Shown piece after piece: positions 20,001 to 28,460 of a stretch of DNA of 64,000 bases; position 1 is the stretch's first letter; every line of letters begins with the position of its first letter. The position numbers were made by a program, and so were the translations under genes. The notes under the pieces were generated by a model. That model saw nothing but the letters and a program-made list of their open reading frames with translations, was not told where the DNA came from and did no database searches. The stretch is from an uncultured Ruminococcus sp. (GTDB lineage: Bacteria > Bacillota > Clostridia > Oscillospirales > Ruminococcaceae): positions 139,573-203,572 of the forward strand of contig CAJTLC010000001.1 of the NCBI GenBank assembly GCA_910576995.1. Direction: 5' to 3'.

Positions 20001-20486
20001 TACGACCTCGTCGTTGTATTTAACAGGCGTATAAAAGCAAGCCATAGTTTCATTAAAAAGATAGGGATCGAAAATTATTTCGATATTACTGTTTCCACTG
20101 ATGCCGTCTTGGTAGAAATTTCTATCTGTAACATCTGCGGTTTGTCCGTCGGAAGAATGGTCGATACCGTTAATATCTGTAAATATAACGGCGTCGAAAG
20201 CGGAACTTTCCTCCATTTCTTTCAGCATTCTCGCCGTAATATCCGGAGTTTCCAAACTTCGGCTTACGAAATACGCATATGTATTTATACGGCGCAGCGC
20301 GTTGCTTAATTCTTCGTCGATGTGTTCCATTTTGAGCTGCGCGGCGTTTGCTGCGTATTCCTTATTTTGATTTTCTATACGGGTGCTTGTTTGGATCGTA
20401 AATCTCATAAAAGATAGAATGACAGCAATTACTATAAAAGAAACAAAAGCGATCTGACTGGTTATGGTCGTTTTTTTATTATTCAT
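17085..20486 (-). CDS. Hybrid sensor histidine kinase / response regulator
   Basis: 1133-residue membrane sensor. There is an N-terminal helix (about 11-28), an extracellular double-Cache-type sensing region (about 30-285), a second helix (about 290-310), two PAS-like regions, then HisKA with the phospho-acceptor in FLSNMSHDIRTPMNAIIGF near residue 640. HATPase_c (NLLSNAIKYTP, DNGIGMSPEF, GTGLGMSITKNIVEMM) and two receiver domains follow; the second is complete (LLVEDNELNRE, phospho-Asp in DAILMDVQMP). There is no DNA-binding output, so signal goes to another partner. It is co-oriented with a solute-binding lipoprotein upstream and the GH98 gene downstream, suggesting glycan-related sensing (inference). 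Start behind GGAAGGAG. Confidence 0.93.
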   Translation of the reverse strand: MNNKKTTITSQIAFVSFIVIAVILSFMRFTIQTSTRIENQNKEYAANAAQLKMEHIDEELSNALRRINTYAYFVSRSLETPDITARMLKEMEESSAFDAVIFTDINGIDHSSDGQTADVTDRNFYQDGISGNSNIEIIFDPYLFNETMACFYTPVKYNDEVVGVLRGAFLAEEYLKNMLSTTYFGENAQVFLCKPDGKIIASSDDATYNGYLLDILTDSNMIDQGTADQMHNVFKNGGMGTFLCDKKSKTDNVCITYLKNNDFVLVQIFPKNITQNMISRGNSAGIQLEIMLIAIFAISILIILVRSRHRRKKLEKENEQSQYVLQGLNTLFSSRYITVDLETQTYSYVANVQPSNRESNFEGSFDEMLKIQSADIIEDEAKEEFYRFFTADSLIEHLAKTDVLTYECHIMRDEKEAWELLITVCLTRDENGSATKILFVRQDNTQLKLKEIRAEKERLLMNRKERQYQIAIMSSSLCTYEFNLTQDKIEQDIIAKINGNNVSFLSMTELAAPCKASDYFEKWKKYVLPESMENYSSAVTAEYLLKRFEQGDREVVAEYWIEGLDSDPICLHQSFAMTKDENTDDIIVMVISKDITDQVKRQREQTQALHDALMQAQHANAAKTTFLSNMSHDIRTPMNAIIGFSTIAVNHIDSKDQVLECLQKVLASSNHLLSLINDILDMSRIESGKVQIKEQECNIPEIIHNLVNIIQPQVKAKQLELFIDTFEVTNENVITDPLKLNQVFINLLSNAIKYTPAEGTLSFRIIQKGTFRHGYGSYQFIVKDNGIGMSPEFVKHIFDPFEREFTVTQSGIQGTGLGMSITKNIVEMMNGTINVESEPGKGSTFTVDLELKLQDTDQTASQIRELEGLRAMVVDDDLNACDSACRMLKQLGMRSEWTTSGREAVFRAKTAFDDGDSYHTFIIDWQMPGLSGVETARKIRSAVGDDVPIIILTAYDWSDIEEEAREAGVTAFCAKPLFISDLKSVLLSANHLNKKQDTAPEWTKADFSGKRILLVEDNELNREIAEVILEEAGFIVDTAPDGTDAVAVMEHSEENYYDAILMDVQMPIMNGYEATRTIRSLPRKDVKDLPIIAMTANAFEDDKEAAFKCGMNAHIAKPLDMDIFISVLKKFIG

Positions 20487-20530
20487 AATTGTTTTATTCT
20501 CCTTCCAGAAAAAGCGACATATCTAACTAC

Positions 20531-20559
20531 ATTATATCACACTTTAGGAGAGAATTCAA
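20531..20559 (-). promoter_or_regulatory. Promoter of the hybrid kinase gene
   Basis: Minus strand TTGAAT at 20559-20554, 17-base spacer, TATAAT at 20536-20531, about 45 bases before the kinase start codon. This suggests the kinase has its own promoter, separate from the lipoprotein gene upstream. Confidence 0.75.
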
Positions 20560-20647
20560 GTATTTAAGACGTTATATGATATTTATTTTTTTTAGTATCG
20601 GGTATATATTTTTGTAGATAATAATACTGAATAATACTGTTTATTTG

Positions 20648-22039
20648 TCATGATTGCTCGCTTAACATGATAGAAACTCTGTTCTGGATCATTTCGGCAC
20701 ATTTTTCCGCTGAATATTCTCCTGAAAAATACAATTCAGTTTCTTCTTTTATAATGTTATCCACATTGCTTTCTATTCCAGATGATATTCGGTCGATTCC
20801 TCTTACGAATTCCACATATTTCTGTTTATCCGATTCTGACATAGGCTCTATTATAATTGGCAGATTTGTGCATGAATCGTACCCCGTTTCATCCCAAAAT
20901 GTCTTTTTGCCATCATTGAGATCGTCAAAAAAATATGGCTTTTCAAGAGCGGCTTCACAGACAGTCTCAAAGCCTTTCTCTGTAATAGGAATTCCGGACA
21001 TTTGAGGTGATGCTTTATCAGCGTCTATAACGCTTTTCAAAAATTCCCACGCACCCTCTTTTTCGGAAGAATTCTCCATGATCGCAAATTGTTTTCCTAT
21101 AATGAACTTCGAGCCGCTGCCGTTTTCGGAAGGATAGCCTACAAAAGTCATATCGTCTCCGAAAATACATTGTTTTTTCACATTGAAATCGCGGAACGAT
21201 TCAATGTACAATTGAGAAAGCAGCGCAGTATCTTCACGGCATGATCGCTGTTCGAAATCATATTCGTCAACATCAGGAAAAGTATTTGCGAATTCGAGTA
21301 TCTGTATGAATTCAGGTGAATTAAAGGAGCAGGTGTGATCGAAATTATTAACAAAATCGTCGCTTCCGTCTGTTAAAAAATGAAGAACAGCCTGTTTGTT
21401 GTTTCCCATTTCGAACAGTTCCGATTTATCCGAAACGGAGTCGAAAACTCTTTGAAATTCGCTGAATGACCAGTTTTCCTTGCTGACGGATTTGGTTTTC
21501 GCCGCGATAGTGCTGATCATAAACGTCGGAGCAAGCGAATACAAATGCCCGTCGGTTTCAAGCGAACGCAGCACGGACGGAAGGAAATATTCCTTGGAAA
21601 TGCCGTCGTCATTCTCTATGAGTCCGTAAATGTCGGCGAAACTGCCTTTTGATGAAAGCTTTTGAATCTCGGTAGTATTCGTATAAACAATATCGGGAAT
21701 ATTTCCAGATATTATGTCCTTTTCCAAATCGTTTACTGCGCTGTCGATACCCTCGATGGAGTATGCGTTATCTTTGAAATAATCTTTTACATTAATGTGA
21801 TATTTATTGCTGCTGTCGTTGAATTCCGTGATATATCCCTGAATACCGTCGTATTTATCCGCAACTGCAAGACTGATTTCCTGGGTATTTGTTTGTTCAC
21901 CTTCATTTTTCGTTTCGGCTTGATTGGCGTGTTCATAGTCATTTGTTTTGATTGATTCTGTTTGCTTTTCGCTGCACGATGCCATAGATGCCAAAATTAT
22001 AAAAAATGCTGCGGCGACGGCAAATTTTCTGTTTTTCAT
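20648..22039 (-). CDS. Extracellular solute-binding lipoprotein (ABC type 1 family), orphan
   Basis: 463 residues with a lipoprotein signal peptide ending in the lipobox SMASC, then an acidic linker and a periplasmic-binding-protein fold resembling sugar-binding proteins of family 1 (segments such as DIVYTNTTEIQKLSS, KQFAIMENSSEKEGAWEFLK). No permease or ATPase genes are adjacent. It may therefore feed a transporter encoded elsewhere, or present ligand to the neighbouring sensor kinase. Ligand is unknown. The ATG has GAAGAGGTA upstream. Family call is good; the sensing role is inference. Confidence 0.85.
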   Translation of the reverse strand: MKNRKFAVAAAFFIILASMASCSEKQTESIKTNDYEHANQAETKNEGEQTNTQEISLAVADKYDGIQGYITEFNDSSNKYHINVKDYFKDNAYSIEGIDSAVNDLEKDIISGNIPDIVYTNTTEIQKLSSKGSFADIYGLIENDDGISKEYFLPSVLRSLETDGHLYSLAPTFMISTIAAKTKSVSKENWSFSEFQRVFDSVSDKSELFEMGNNKQAVLHFLTDGSDDFVNNFDHTCSFNSPEFIQILEFANTFPDVDEYDFEQRSCREDTALLSQLYIESFRDFNVKKQCIFGDDMTFVGYPSENGSGSKFIIGKQFAIMENSSEKEGAWEFLKSVIDADKASPQMSGIPITEKGFETVCEAALEKPYFFDDLNDGKKTFWDETGYDSCTNLPIIIEPMSESDKQKYVEFVRGIDRISSGIESNVDNIIKEETELYFSGEYSAEKCAEMIQNRVSIMLSEQS

Positions 22040-22066
22040 TTGTACCTCTTCCTTTTCTGTTGATAT

Positions 22067-22231
22067 GAGAGTTTGTGTTCATAGGTTCAGCAGACGTCTT
22101 TTCGGCAAATTTGTATGCTGAACTTCGTCAAAAACACTTGATATATGACAGTATTCCTGTGTGTTTTTTCCTTGTCAGCATACAAATTATGCTCGAAAAT
22201 ACGCATACTTCACCTATGAACACAAGCTCTG
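22067..22231. repeat. Palindromic dispersed repeat, complete copy (165 bp)
   Basis: Ends AGAGTTTGTGTTCATAGG and CCTATGAACACAAGCTCT are near-perfect inverted repeats. Inner arms GCATACAAATT-like sequences also pair. It carries the family cores TCTTTTCGGCAAATTTG on the left and ATTATGCTCGAAAATACGCA on the right. It lies in the upstream region of the solute-binding lipoprotein gene. Confidence 0.88.
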
Positions 22232-22590
22232 AAATTTAAATGATTTAGACAACACCCCACAAATCCCGCTTGACGTCTTTGCACAGAATCCGCTTGCTGT
22301 GCAGCCTTTATATTTACAAGTGATTTAATAAGAGAAAAAAGACGAACTTTTTAAGAAAATCGTAGGAACTCACAATAATTATTACATTTAGAAAAACCTT
22401 TCTATTAAATTTTTATAACAATCAAAATTTATTAAAAAAACGAACGGAATTTTCTATGTTTAGGTTTTTATGATTCTGAAAATTATTCAAAAACGTGTAT
22501 ACACATATGTTGAATATGAATGACGGCTAAAAATTGGCAATTTTAAAACCGGCTGCCTAAAATTTTCAGTTTTATTTTTTTAGAAAAGGA
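22232..22590. other. AT-rich intergenic stretch upstream of the glycan operon
   Basis: No gene. A small hairpin GCACAG...CTGTGC at about 22284-22304 is followed by a T-rich stretch and could be a weak terminator. The rest is AT-rich with long A and T runs up to the promoter at 22591. Confidence 0.4.
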
Positions 22591-22619
22591 TTGACAATTA
22601 GGCATTAGTGTGATAAAAT
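22591..22619 (+). promoter_or_regulatory. Upstream promoter of the glycan operon
   Basis: TTGACA at 22591-22596, 17-base spacer, TAAAAT at 22614-22619. It would give a leader of about 375 bases passing through a palindromic repeat. Confidence 0.7.
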
Positions 22620-22638
22620 GTTAGTAAAAGTACTTTTA

Positions 22639-22765
22639 AGAACCTGTCTTCACAAGATTCAGCGCATGTCAGCTTTGCATGTAGCATTGTCATCAAAATC
22701 ATAGATTTGGGATACTGATTATTTTCGGCAAATTTTGCCGCTGACTGCGTAGAAGAAGTTCACCT
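22639..22765. repeat. Partial copy of the dispersed palindromic repeat
   Basis: Begins AAGAACCTGTCTTCACAAGA, identical to the edge of the short copy at 5487-5540, and contains ATTTTCGGCAAATTTTGCCG near its right end. The right half lacks the complementary arm, so it looks truncated. It lies between two promoters of the glycan operon. Confidence 0.7.
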
Positions 22766-22767
22766 TT

Positions 22768-22797
22768 TTGACAATTTTTTAATTATCCTTGTATAGT
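22768..22797 (+). promoter_or_regulatory. Proximal promoter of the glycan operon
   Basis: TTGACA at 22768-22773, 18-base spacer, TATAGT at 22792-22797. It lies directly before the structured leader. Confidence 0.7.
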
Positions 22798-23000
22798 TTG
22801 CTCAGTATTTTATGTAAAGGAGCAAACAAAATTTGCAGTAAAATTCCCTGTCAATCAGGCGTCAAGGGATTTGTCAGAAAAATTAATGGTAGTGTCTGGC
22901 GATAATAAAACGATTTTCCTCACTGACACGAGGTAATTCGGATAATTGTAATATTCCCGAAAAGGCTGGTGTGGAGCAAAACGGAAATGAGGAAGCATGA
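22798..23000 (+). promoter_or_regulatory. Structured 5' leader of the glycan operon
   Basis: About 200 untranslated bases before the first gene of a 13-kb operon. TTTGCTC/GAGCAAA at 22797-22826 and TCCCT/AGGGA at about 22842-22866 can form hairpins, and further partial complementarity (GTGTCTGGCG, CACTGACACGAGG) follows. I do not recognise a known riboswitch. A processive-antitermination leader, as known for long exopolysaccharide operons, is a hypothesis only. Confidence 0.4.
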
Positions 23001-24284
23001 ATGTTCAAAAACAAAAACGATATAGAGGTCTTTCGCAATAAAATATGGCTGTCGTCTCCGACAATGCACGGTGACGAGCAGAAATGGGTGGCGGACGCTT
23101 TTGATAAAAATTGGATCACTACGGCTGGAGAAAATATAAACGAAGTGGAAAAGGCTGTTGCTGAATATGCAGGCATTGAATATGCAGTTGCGCTTTCATG
23201 CGGTACGGCAGCTCTTCATCTTGCTATAAAGCTTGCCGGTGAAAAACTCTACGGTCAGGCAAGACCTGATCAGGGAACGCTTCAGGGACATAAGGTTTTC
23301 TGCACTGATATGACTTTTGACGCGACCGTGAATCCCGTGGCTTACGAGGACGGCGAGGCGATTTTCATTGATACCGAAGCGGATACGTGGAATATGTCGC
23401 CAAAAGCGTTAGAAAAAGCTTTTGAAATGTATCCTGATACCAGATTAGTTGTTATTGCTCATTTGTACGGAGTTCCCGGCAAGCTTGATGAGATCGTCGA
23501 AATATGTGAACGTCACGGCGCATATATAGTTGAGGACGCAGCCGAATCTTTTGGTTCTCTTTATAAAGGAAAGCAGACGGGAGGATTCAGCGATTTTGCG
23601 GCTATAAGCTTTAATGGAAACAAGATAATCACGGGTTCGTCGGGAGGAATGTTCCTGACCAATTCTAAGGAATATGCCGAAAAAGTCCGCAAATGGTCCA
23701 CCCAGAGCCGTGAAGCTGCCCCATGGTATCAGCATGAGGAGATCGGCTATAATTATAGAATGTCAAATGTGATAGCGGGCGTTGTCCGCGGTCAGCTGCC
23801 TTATCTTGAAGAGCATATAGCTCAGAAAAAGGCGATATATGAGAGATACAAGGAGGGCTTTAAAGGGCTGCCCGTCAGCATGAATCCGTATGACAGCGTT
23901 AACAGTCAGCCTAATTTCTGGCTGAGCTGCCTGCTTATCGACGAAGAAGCTATGTGCAGACAGGTAAGAAGCGATTCCGAAGCTGTTTATATAAGCGAAG
24001 ATGGCAAAAGCTGTCCGACGGAGATACTCGAAGTTCTTGCAAAATTTAATGCGGAGGGACGTCCGATCTGGAAGCCTATGCATAGTCAGCCGATCTACAG
24101 TATGCATAATTTCATTACAGAAAACGGAAGCGGAAGAGGAAGAACGAACGCTTATATTGCAGGCGTATTTTCAGACGTCGGTTCTGATATTTTCAGAAGA
24201 GGTCTTTGTCTGCCCAGCGATAATAAAATGACGCCTGAAGAACAGGATATCATTATAGAGATCGTCAGACGCTGTTTTGAATAA
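23001..24284 (+). CDS. DegT/DnrJ/EryC1/StrS-type sugar aminotransferase
   Basis: PLP-dependent aminotransferase, 427 residues, that aminates a nucleotide-linked keto-sugar. The family fold is clear: LSCGTAALHLAIKL near the N-terminus, VEDAAESFGSLYKGK, and FNGNKII with the PLP-binding Lys208. It is the first gene of the surface-glycan operon, so it probably makes an amino-sugar precursor for the polymer. The exact sugar cannot be told. The ATG lies behind ATGAGGAAG. The C-terminal region contains the usual PMHSQPIY segment. Confidence 0.9.
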   Translation: MFKNKNDIEVFRNKIWLSSPTMHGDEQKWVADAFDKNWITTAGENINEVEKAVAEYAGIEYAVALSCGTAALHLAIKLAGEKLYGQARPDQGTLQGHKVFCTDMTFDATVNPVAYEDGEAIFIDTEADTWNMSPKALEKAFEMYPDTRLVVIAHLYGVPGKLDEIVEICERHGAYIVEDAAESFGSLYKGKQTGGFSDFAAISFNGNKIITGSSGGMFLTNSKEYAEKVRKWSTQSREAAPWYQHEEIGYNYRMSNVIAGVVRGQLPYLEEHIAQKKAIYERYKEGFKGLPVSMNPYDSVNSQPNFWLSCLLIDEEAMCRQVRSDSEAVYISEDGKSCPTEILEVLAKFNAEGRPIWKPMHSQPIYSMHNFITENGSGRGRTNAYIAGVFSDVGSDIFRRGLCLPSDNKMTPEEQDIIIEIVRRCFE

Positions 24285-24326
24285 TGGCGTCATAGCGAAT
24301 CATGACTTAAAATATGAGGAGAAATT

Positions 24327-25238
24327 ATGGGAGAACAGTATTTTAAACCTTACGAAATTGATGATGAAACTTTAAAAAAGATGCAGCAGAAAATGCTTGC
24401 AATGCTTGTTTATTTTAAGAAATTCTGCGATCGGTTTCATTTATCGTTCTGGCTTATAGGCGGCGGCGCGATCGGCGCGGTTCGAGAACACGGATTTGTA
24501 CCTTGGGACGACGACGTCGACGTTCAGATGCCAAGACCTGATTACGAGCGTTTCCATAGGCTCTGGAAGAAATACGGCGCAAAGGATAAATATGTGCTTT
24601 GCAGAACGAATAAAAAAGTTAATTATCACCATTGCGCTTCATCACTGCGCGATCCGAATACCACTTTCATATGTACATATAATAAGTACAGCGAATTGTG
24701 TCACGGTATTTCCCTTGAGATCGGCGCTATGGACGCTGCGCCCGACAGTAAGATACTGCAATATAAGCAGATTTTTGACGGGTATGTTTTCGCTCTTTTC
24801 AATAATCAGCGCCTTCCAAACAATAGGGGAAAATTTCTGCGTTTCGCAACCAAAGTCATTTATACTCTTATACCTTCAAAGGAAATACAGGACTGGATAT
24901 GGATCAGAGCCGAAAAAGGAAAGGCGAAGTATTCATGGGAAAAAGCGAAGTATGTAAAGGAATTATGGGGAAAGACCTCTTTCATAAATTTCCCGAAAGA
25001 ATGGTTTGATCATGTAGTATATTTCGATTTCGAGGGTTATAAAATGCCGCTTATGGCAGGATATCATCAATATCTGACAATGATTTTCGGCGACTATATG
25101 AAGCGTCCGCCCGCTGCGGAACGAGTTGCGAAGCATGATATCGTATTTATCGATATGGATCATCCTTATACGGATTACAGGGGAATATATTATTTCCCTG
25201 AGAAAGGCAAGAAAAAAACAAAAAGGAAAAGTAAATGA
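24327..25238 (+). CDS. LicD-family phosphotransferase
   Basis: 303-residue member of the LicD/fukutin nucleotidyltransferase-like family, which transfers phosphocholine or similar phospho-alcohols from CDP carriers to cell-surface glycans. The hallmark FWLIGGGAIGAVREHGF and the metal-binding WDDDVD at residues 60-65 are intact. Strong AGGAGAAA ribosome site. It overlaps the following cytidylyltransferase gene by four bases (ATGA), pointing to a shared CDP-activated substrate. The nature of the phospho-group (choline, ribitol, glycerol) is open. Confidence 0.88.
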   Translation: MGEQYFKPYEIDDETLKKMQQKMLAMLVYFKKFCDRFHLSFWLIGGGAIGAVREHGFVPWDDDVDVQMPRPDYERFHRLWKKYGAKDKYVLCRTNKKVNYHHCASSLRDPNTTFICTYNKYSELCHGISLEIGAMDAAPDSKILQYKQIFDGYVFALFNNQRLPNNRGKFLRFATKVIYTLIPSKEIQDWIWIRAEKGKAKYSWEKAKYVKELWGKTSFINFPKEWFDHVVYFDFEGYKMPLMAGYHQYLTMIFGDYMKRPPAAERVAKHDIVFIDMDHPYTDYRGIYYFPEKGKKKTKRKSK

Positions 25239-25951
25239 ATATAGCTGTAATTTTTGCCGGCGGAACCGGTCAGAGAATGAATACAAAGACAAAACCAAAG
25301 CAGTTTCTTGAACTTCACGGCAAGCCGATACTTGTTTATACTATCGAACATTTTCAGTATCACAAGGATATAGACGGTATCGTTCTTGTAAGTTTGAGCG
25401 GATGGCTCGATTACTGTCATGAACTTATCGATAAATTCCGTCTGACAAAAGTTAAAGCAGTTATTGCAGGCGGAGAAACGGGACAAGAGTCAATCTACAA
25501 CGGTCTTTCCAAGGCGAAAGAGATTTTTTCCGAGGACAGCATCGTTCTTATTCACGACGGAGTGCGTCCGCTTATTGATGAAAAAAATATAACAGACTGC
25601 CTTGAAACAGTAAAGAAAAAGGGCTGCGCCATTACGGTTTCTAATGCGATAGAGACGATTACCATTAAGGGCGACGATAACTGCATAGAAAAAATGGTTG
25701 ACAGGTCGGCTTGCTGTCTTGCAAGAGCGCCTCAGTGTTTTTACCTGAAAGATATTCTTGACGCGCACAATAAGGCTATCTCAGATGGAGAAAAGCAGTT
25801 TATTGATTCAGCAAGCATGATGCAGTATTACGGTCATAAGCTGTATACGGTCGAGGGAGTTCCCGAAAATATAAAAATTACAACTCCATCTGATTTTTAT
25901 ATTTTCAGGGCAATTGTTGACGCAAGAGAGAATTCGCAGATATTCGGTTGA
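25235..25951 (+). CDS. IspD/TarI-type cytidylyltransferase
   Basis: 238 residues; forms a CDP-alcohol from CTP and a polyol phosphate. The N-terminal FAGGTGQRM nucleotide-binding loop, the TKPKQFLELHGKPIL lysine segment, and IHDGVRPL are typical of the IspD family. Context between LicD and a TagF-like transferase favours a TarI-like role (CDP-ribitol or CDP-glycerol) over isoprenoid IspD, though sequence alone does not exclude the latter. Start codon overlaps the licD stop. No TarJ-type dehydrogenase is next to it. Confidence 0.85.
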   Translation: MNIAVIFAGGTGQRMNTKTKPKQFLELHGKPILVYTIEHFQYHKDIDGIVLVSLSGWLDYCHELIDKFRLTKVKAVIAGGETGQESIYNGLSKAKEIFSEDSIVLIHDGVRPLIDEKNITDCLETVKKKGCAITVSNAIETITIKGDDNCIEKMVDRSACCLARAPQCFYLKDILDAHNKAISDGEKQFIDSASMMQYYGHKLYTVEGVPENIKITTPSDFYIFRAIVDARENSQIFG

Positions 25952-25968
25952 TCGGGGGGATATGCAGT

Positions 25969-27195
25969 ATGTCGGCTGTTCATAAGTTAAAAGACCAAAT
26001 TAAGAAGATGAGATTGGACGACTGGCAAGCCATAATAAAGCTCGGTTTGGCTTTCATTCCCGGCAAGCTGTGGAAGCTGGTTTCTCCGAAAATGTGGGTG
26101 GTTTCGGAATATGAAGATCTTGCCCGCGATAATGGAAGCTGGTTTTTTAAATATCTCAGAGAAAAACACCCCGAAAGGGAAGTATATTATCCTATAAATT
26201 TCAAATCGGCTGATTATCAGGCGATAAAAAAACTTGGAAATGTTATTCCATTCGGCGGCTGGAAGCATTATCTGCTTTTCTGGGCTGCTGATGTTTATAT
26301 CGGAACTACAAAATGCTATGGATTCCCATACAGAAGAATCTGCGAAGATCTCGTCCAATGGAAAATGACGGGATTCAAGTATGCGTTTCTTAATCACGGT
26401 TTTACAAGGGGATATTCTTCTATAGTTGACGCAAAAGAGACTAATTATCAGCTGCTTTTTACCTGTTCACAAAAGGACGCCGATATAATTATTAATGAAA
26501 ACGGGCAGTCTCCGGCAATAATGCGTTGTTCGGGATATCCTCGTCATGATACGCTCAATGACGAAATGCTCAACAAAAAACAGATTCTTATCATGCCAAC
26601 ATGGAGAAAGTGGATAGACTACAGACTGCTTGCGACCAAAGAGCAGAAAAAGACGAATCTGAAAAAATTTTTCGCGTCGGATTATTACAAATGCCTCAAC
26701 GGTCTTGTGAATAATAAAGAATTTGTTGAATTTCTTGAAAAAAACGATATGAACGCCGTGTTCTATTTTCATGAGTATGCTCAGGAATACTCAAAATTCA
26801 TAAAGCCCGCAACCTCAAGAATAAAGGTCGGCAAGACCGAAGATTATACGATTCAGGAGCTTTTGAAGCAGTCTGCGCTGCTTATTACGGATTATTCGAG
26901 CGTTGTGTACGATTTTTCATATATGTACAAGCCGGTGCTGTATTATCAGTTCGACAAGGAAGATTTCGAGAAGTACCAGTATGCGCCGGGCGAAAGTTTT
27001 TCTTATGAAAAAGAGGGCTTCGGAGACGTTTTTCGCGATGAAAACGAACTTGTTGCCGAGATCAGACGGCTGTATTCGCGCAACTTTGAAATGGATGAAA
27101 AATTCAGAAGCAGAGTCGACGAATTTTTCAGGTATCATGATAATAAAAATTGCGAGAGAGTTTATAAAGAAATCAAAAAAATTGCAGGGAAGTAA
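25969..27195 (+). CDS. CDP-glycerol/ribitol glycerophosphotransferase family (TagF/TarL-like)
   Basis: 408 residues. Transfers polyol-phosphate units from a CDP carrier to a surface polymer, as in teichoic acid synthesis. Recognisable are LNHGFTRGYSS in the N-terminal half and LITDYSSVVYDFSYMYKPV near residue 310, the classic signature of this family. It probably uses the CDP product of the preceding cytidylyltransferase. Start at 25969 has GGGGGGA nine bases upstream. A 123-base spacer follows, without a clear promoter or terminator. Confidence 0.88.
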   Translation: MSAVHKLKDQIKKMRLDDWQAIIKLGLAFIPGKLWKLVSPKMWVVSEYEDLARDNGSWFFKYLREKHPEREVYYPINFKSADYQAIKKLGNVIPFGGWKHYLLFWAADVYIGTTKCYGFPYRRICEDLVQWKMTGFKYAFLNHGFTRGYSSIVDAKETNYQLLFTCSQKDADIIINENGQSPAIMRCSGYPRHDTLNDEMLNKKQILIMPTWRKWIDYRLLATKEQKKTNLKKFFASDYYKCLNGLVNNKEFVEFLEKNDMNAVFYFHEYAQEYSKFIKPATSRIKVGKTEDYTIQELLKQSALLITDYSSVVYDFSYMYKPVLYYQFDKEDFEKYQYAPGESFSYEKEGFGDVFRDENELVAEIRRLYSRNFEMDEKFRSRVDEFFRYHDNKNCERVYKEIKKIAGK

Positions 27196-27318
27196 AAATT
27201 TCGTGCGATTTTTTCGCGCTGTTATACTTGTCGTTGGTTGCAAAACGTCCAAAGAATGCGTAAGTAAAAATTTTGTAATAGAAGCGAGTATATAAACGGA
27301 AAAAGGGCAGGTGATGTA

Positions 27319-28446
27319 ATGCTGTACGCGGCAGCGGCTATTCTTATTATATTTGGATTTATTTTTCCGAGAAACAAGGCGATAACGGTATTATTTTTAT
27401 TGCTTTACTGGGTTTTGCTCGGATTTAATACATACAATGCTGACTTTGAGGCTTATGAAAATATATATGCTCAGATAGGCGTCGGAAATTTGTGGGGAAC
27501 TTCAGTGGATGAAGAAGGTTTTATTTTTCTGATGTACTTTTGCATTAATGTTCTTCATCTTACTTATGCGGGATTTCTGTTGTTATTCTCAACGATATGC
27601 ACGGCTCTGCTTGCTGTGGTTTCGGTTCTTTACTCCAAAAACCGAAATATTGTGCTTGGATTGTTTCTTCTATATTCATATTGGGTAATGGTTGTACAGA
27701 TCAGATCACATCTTGCAACGCTTCTGGCGCTGATCGGAGTTTATTTCCTTGTTTATCATAATGATAAGAAAAGCATTGCTTTATTCTTTGGATTTATCTT
27801 AGTGGCAATATTTTTCCACCGTTCAACTGTATTCTTTTTGCCGCTGTGCATGATAAGATTTCTTGATGTTAAACGTACTGCAATTATTACAGCTATATGT
27901 TCGACTGTTTTCCTTGCTATCAGATTGCCTTTTGTATCGTCTCTGATGGGTTTATTCCTGTCACAGGAAAAGATAAACAACTGGCTGTTGTCGGATAGAG
28001 ACAGAACATTGTTCAGTATATTGATGCTTGTTATGATAAGGGTTGTATATCTTGCAGCAGTATATATCTTATACAAATCTTTGAATAAAAACAACTATCT
28101 TTTTGAAAAGATGAATCATGTTATTCAGGGAAGTTCAAAAGTAACTTATGACATATCGGCAGAACGTATTTTTAAAATTTCTGTACTTAGTATGTCATAT
28201 ATTGCATTAGAGGCATTTTCAAAGGATTATGAACGTCTTTTCAGACTTGTTATTTTCCTTTCTTATGTCATTTTTGCTGATTATACGTGTGCAAAGCGCG
28301 TAAGCATGGGTAAAATTCAACTTTCATATATTACTTATTATGCTTTCATATTTGTATTTCTTGGATATTTCTTTTATGTTTACGGCGGCTGGATAGATAT
28401 TGCTTTTCGTCCTGTCTTTGAAAGCAATTCTCTTCTTGGGGCATAG
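27319..28446 (+). CDS. EpsG-like polysaccharide polymerase
   Basis: 375-residue polytopic membrane protein with about ten hydrophobic segments. The early FNTYNADFEAYENIYAQIG and the central VQIRSHLATLLALIG are typical of EpsG/Wzy-like polymerases, which link glycan repeat units at the outer face of the membrane. Together with the flippase two genes downstream this indicates a Wzx/Wzy-dependent pathway. These genes are more AT-rich than the flanking sugar genes, as is common for serotype-determining genes. GGCAGGTGATGTA precedes the ATG. Confidence 0.82.
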   Translation: MLYAAAAILIIFGFIFPRNKAITVLFLLLYWVLLGFNTYNADFEAYENIYAQIGVGNLWGTSVDEEGFIFLMYFCINVLHLTYAGFLLLFSTICTALLAVVSVLYSKNRNIVLGLFLLYSYWVMVVQIRSHLATLLALIGVYFLVYHNDKKSIALFFGFILVAIFFHRSTVFFLPLCMIRFLDVKRTAIITAICSTVFLAIRLPFVSSLMGLFLSQEKINNWLLSDRDRTLFSILMLVMIRVVYLAAVYILYKSLNKNNYLFEKMNHVIQGSSKVTYDISAERIFKISVLSMSYIALEAFSKDYERLFRLVIFLSYVIFADYTCAKRVSMGKIQLSYITYYAFIFVFLGYFFYVYGGWIDIAFRPVFESNSLLGA

Positions 28447-28460
28447 ATTGGAGTGTATAG

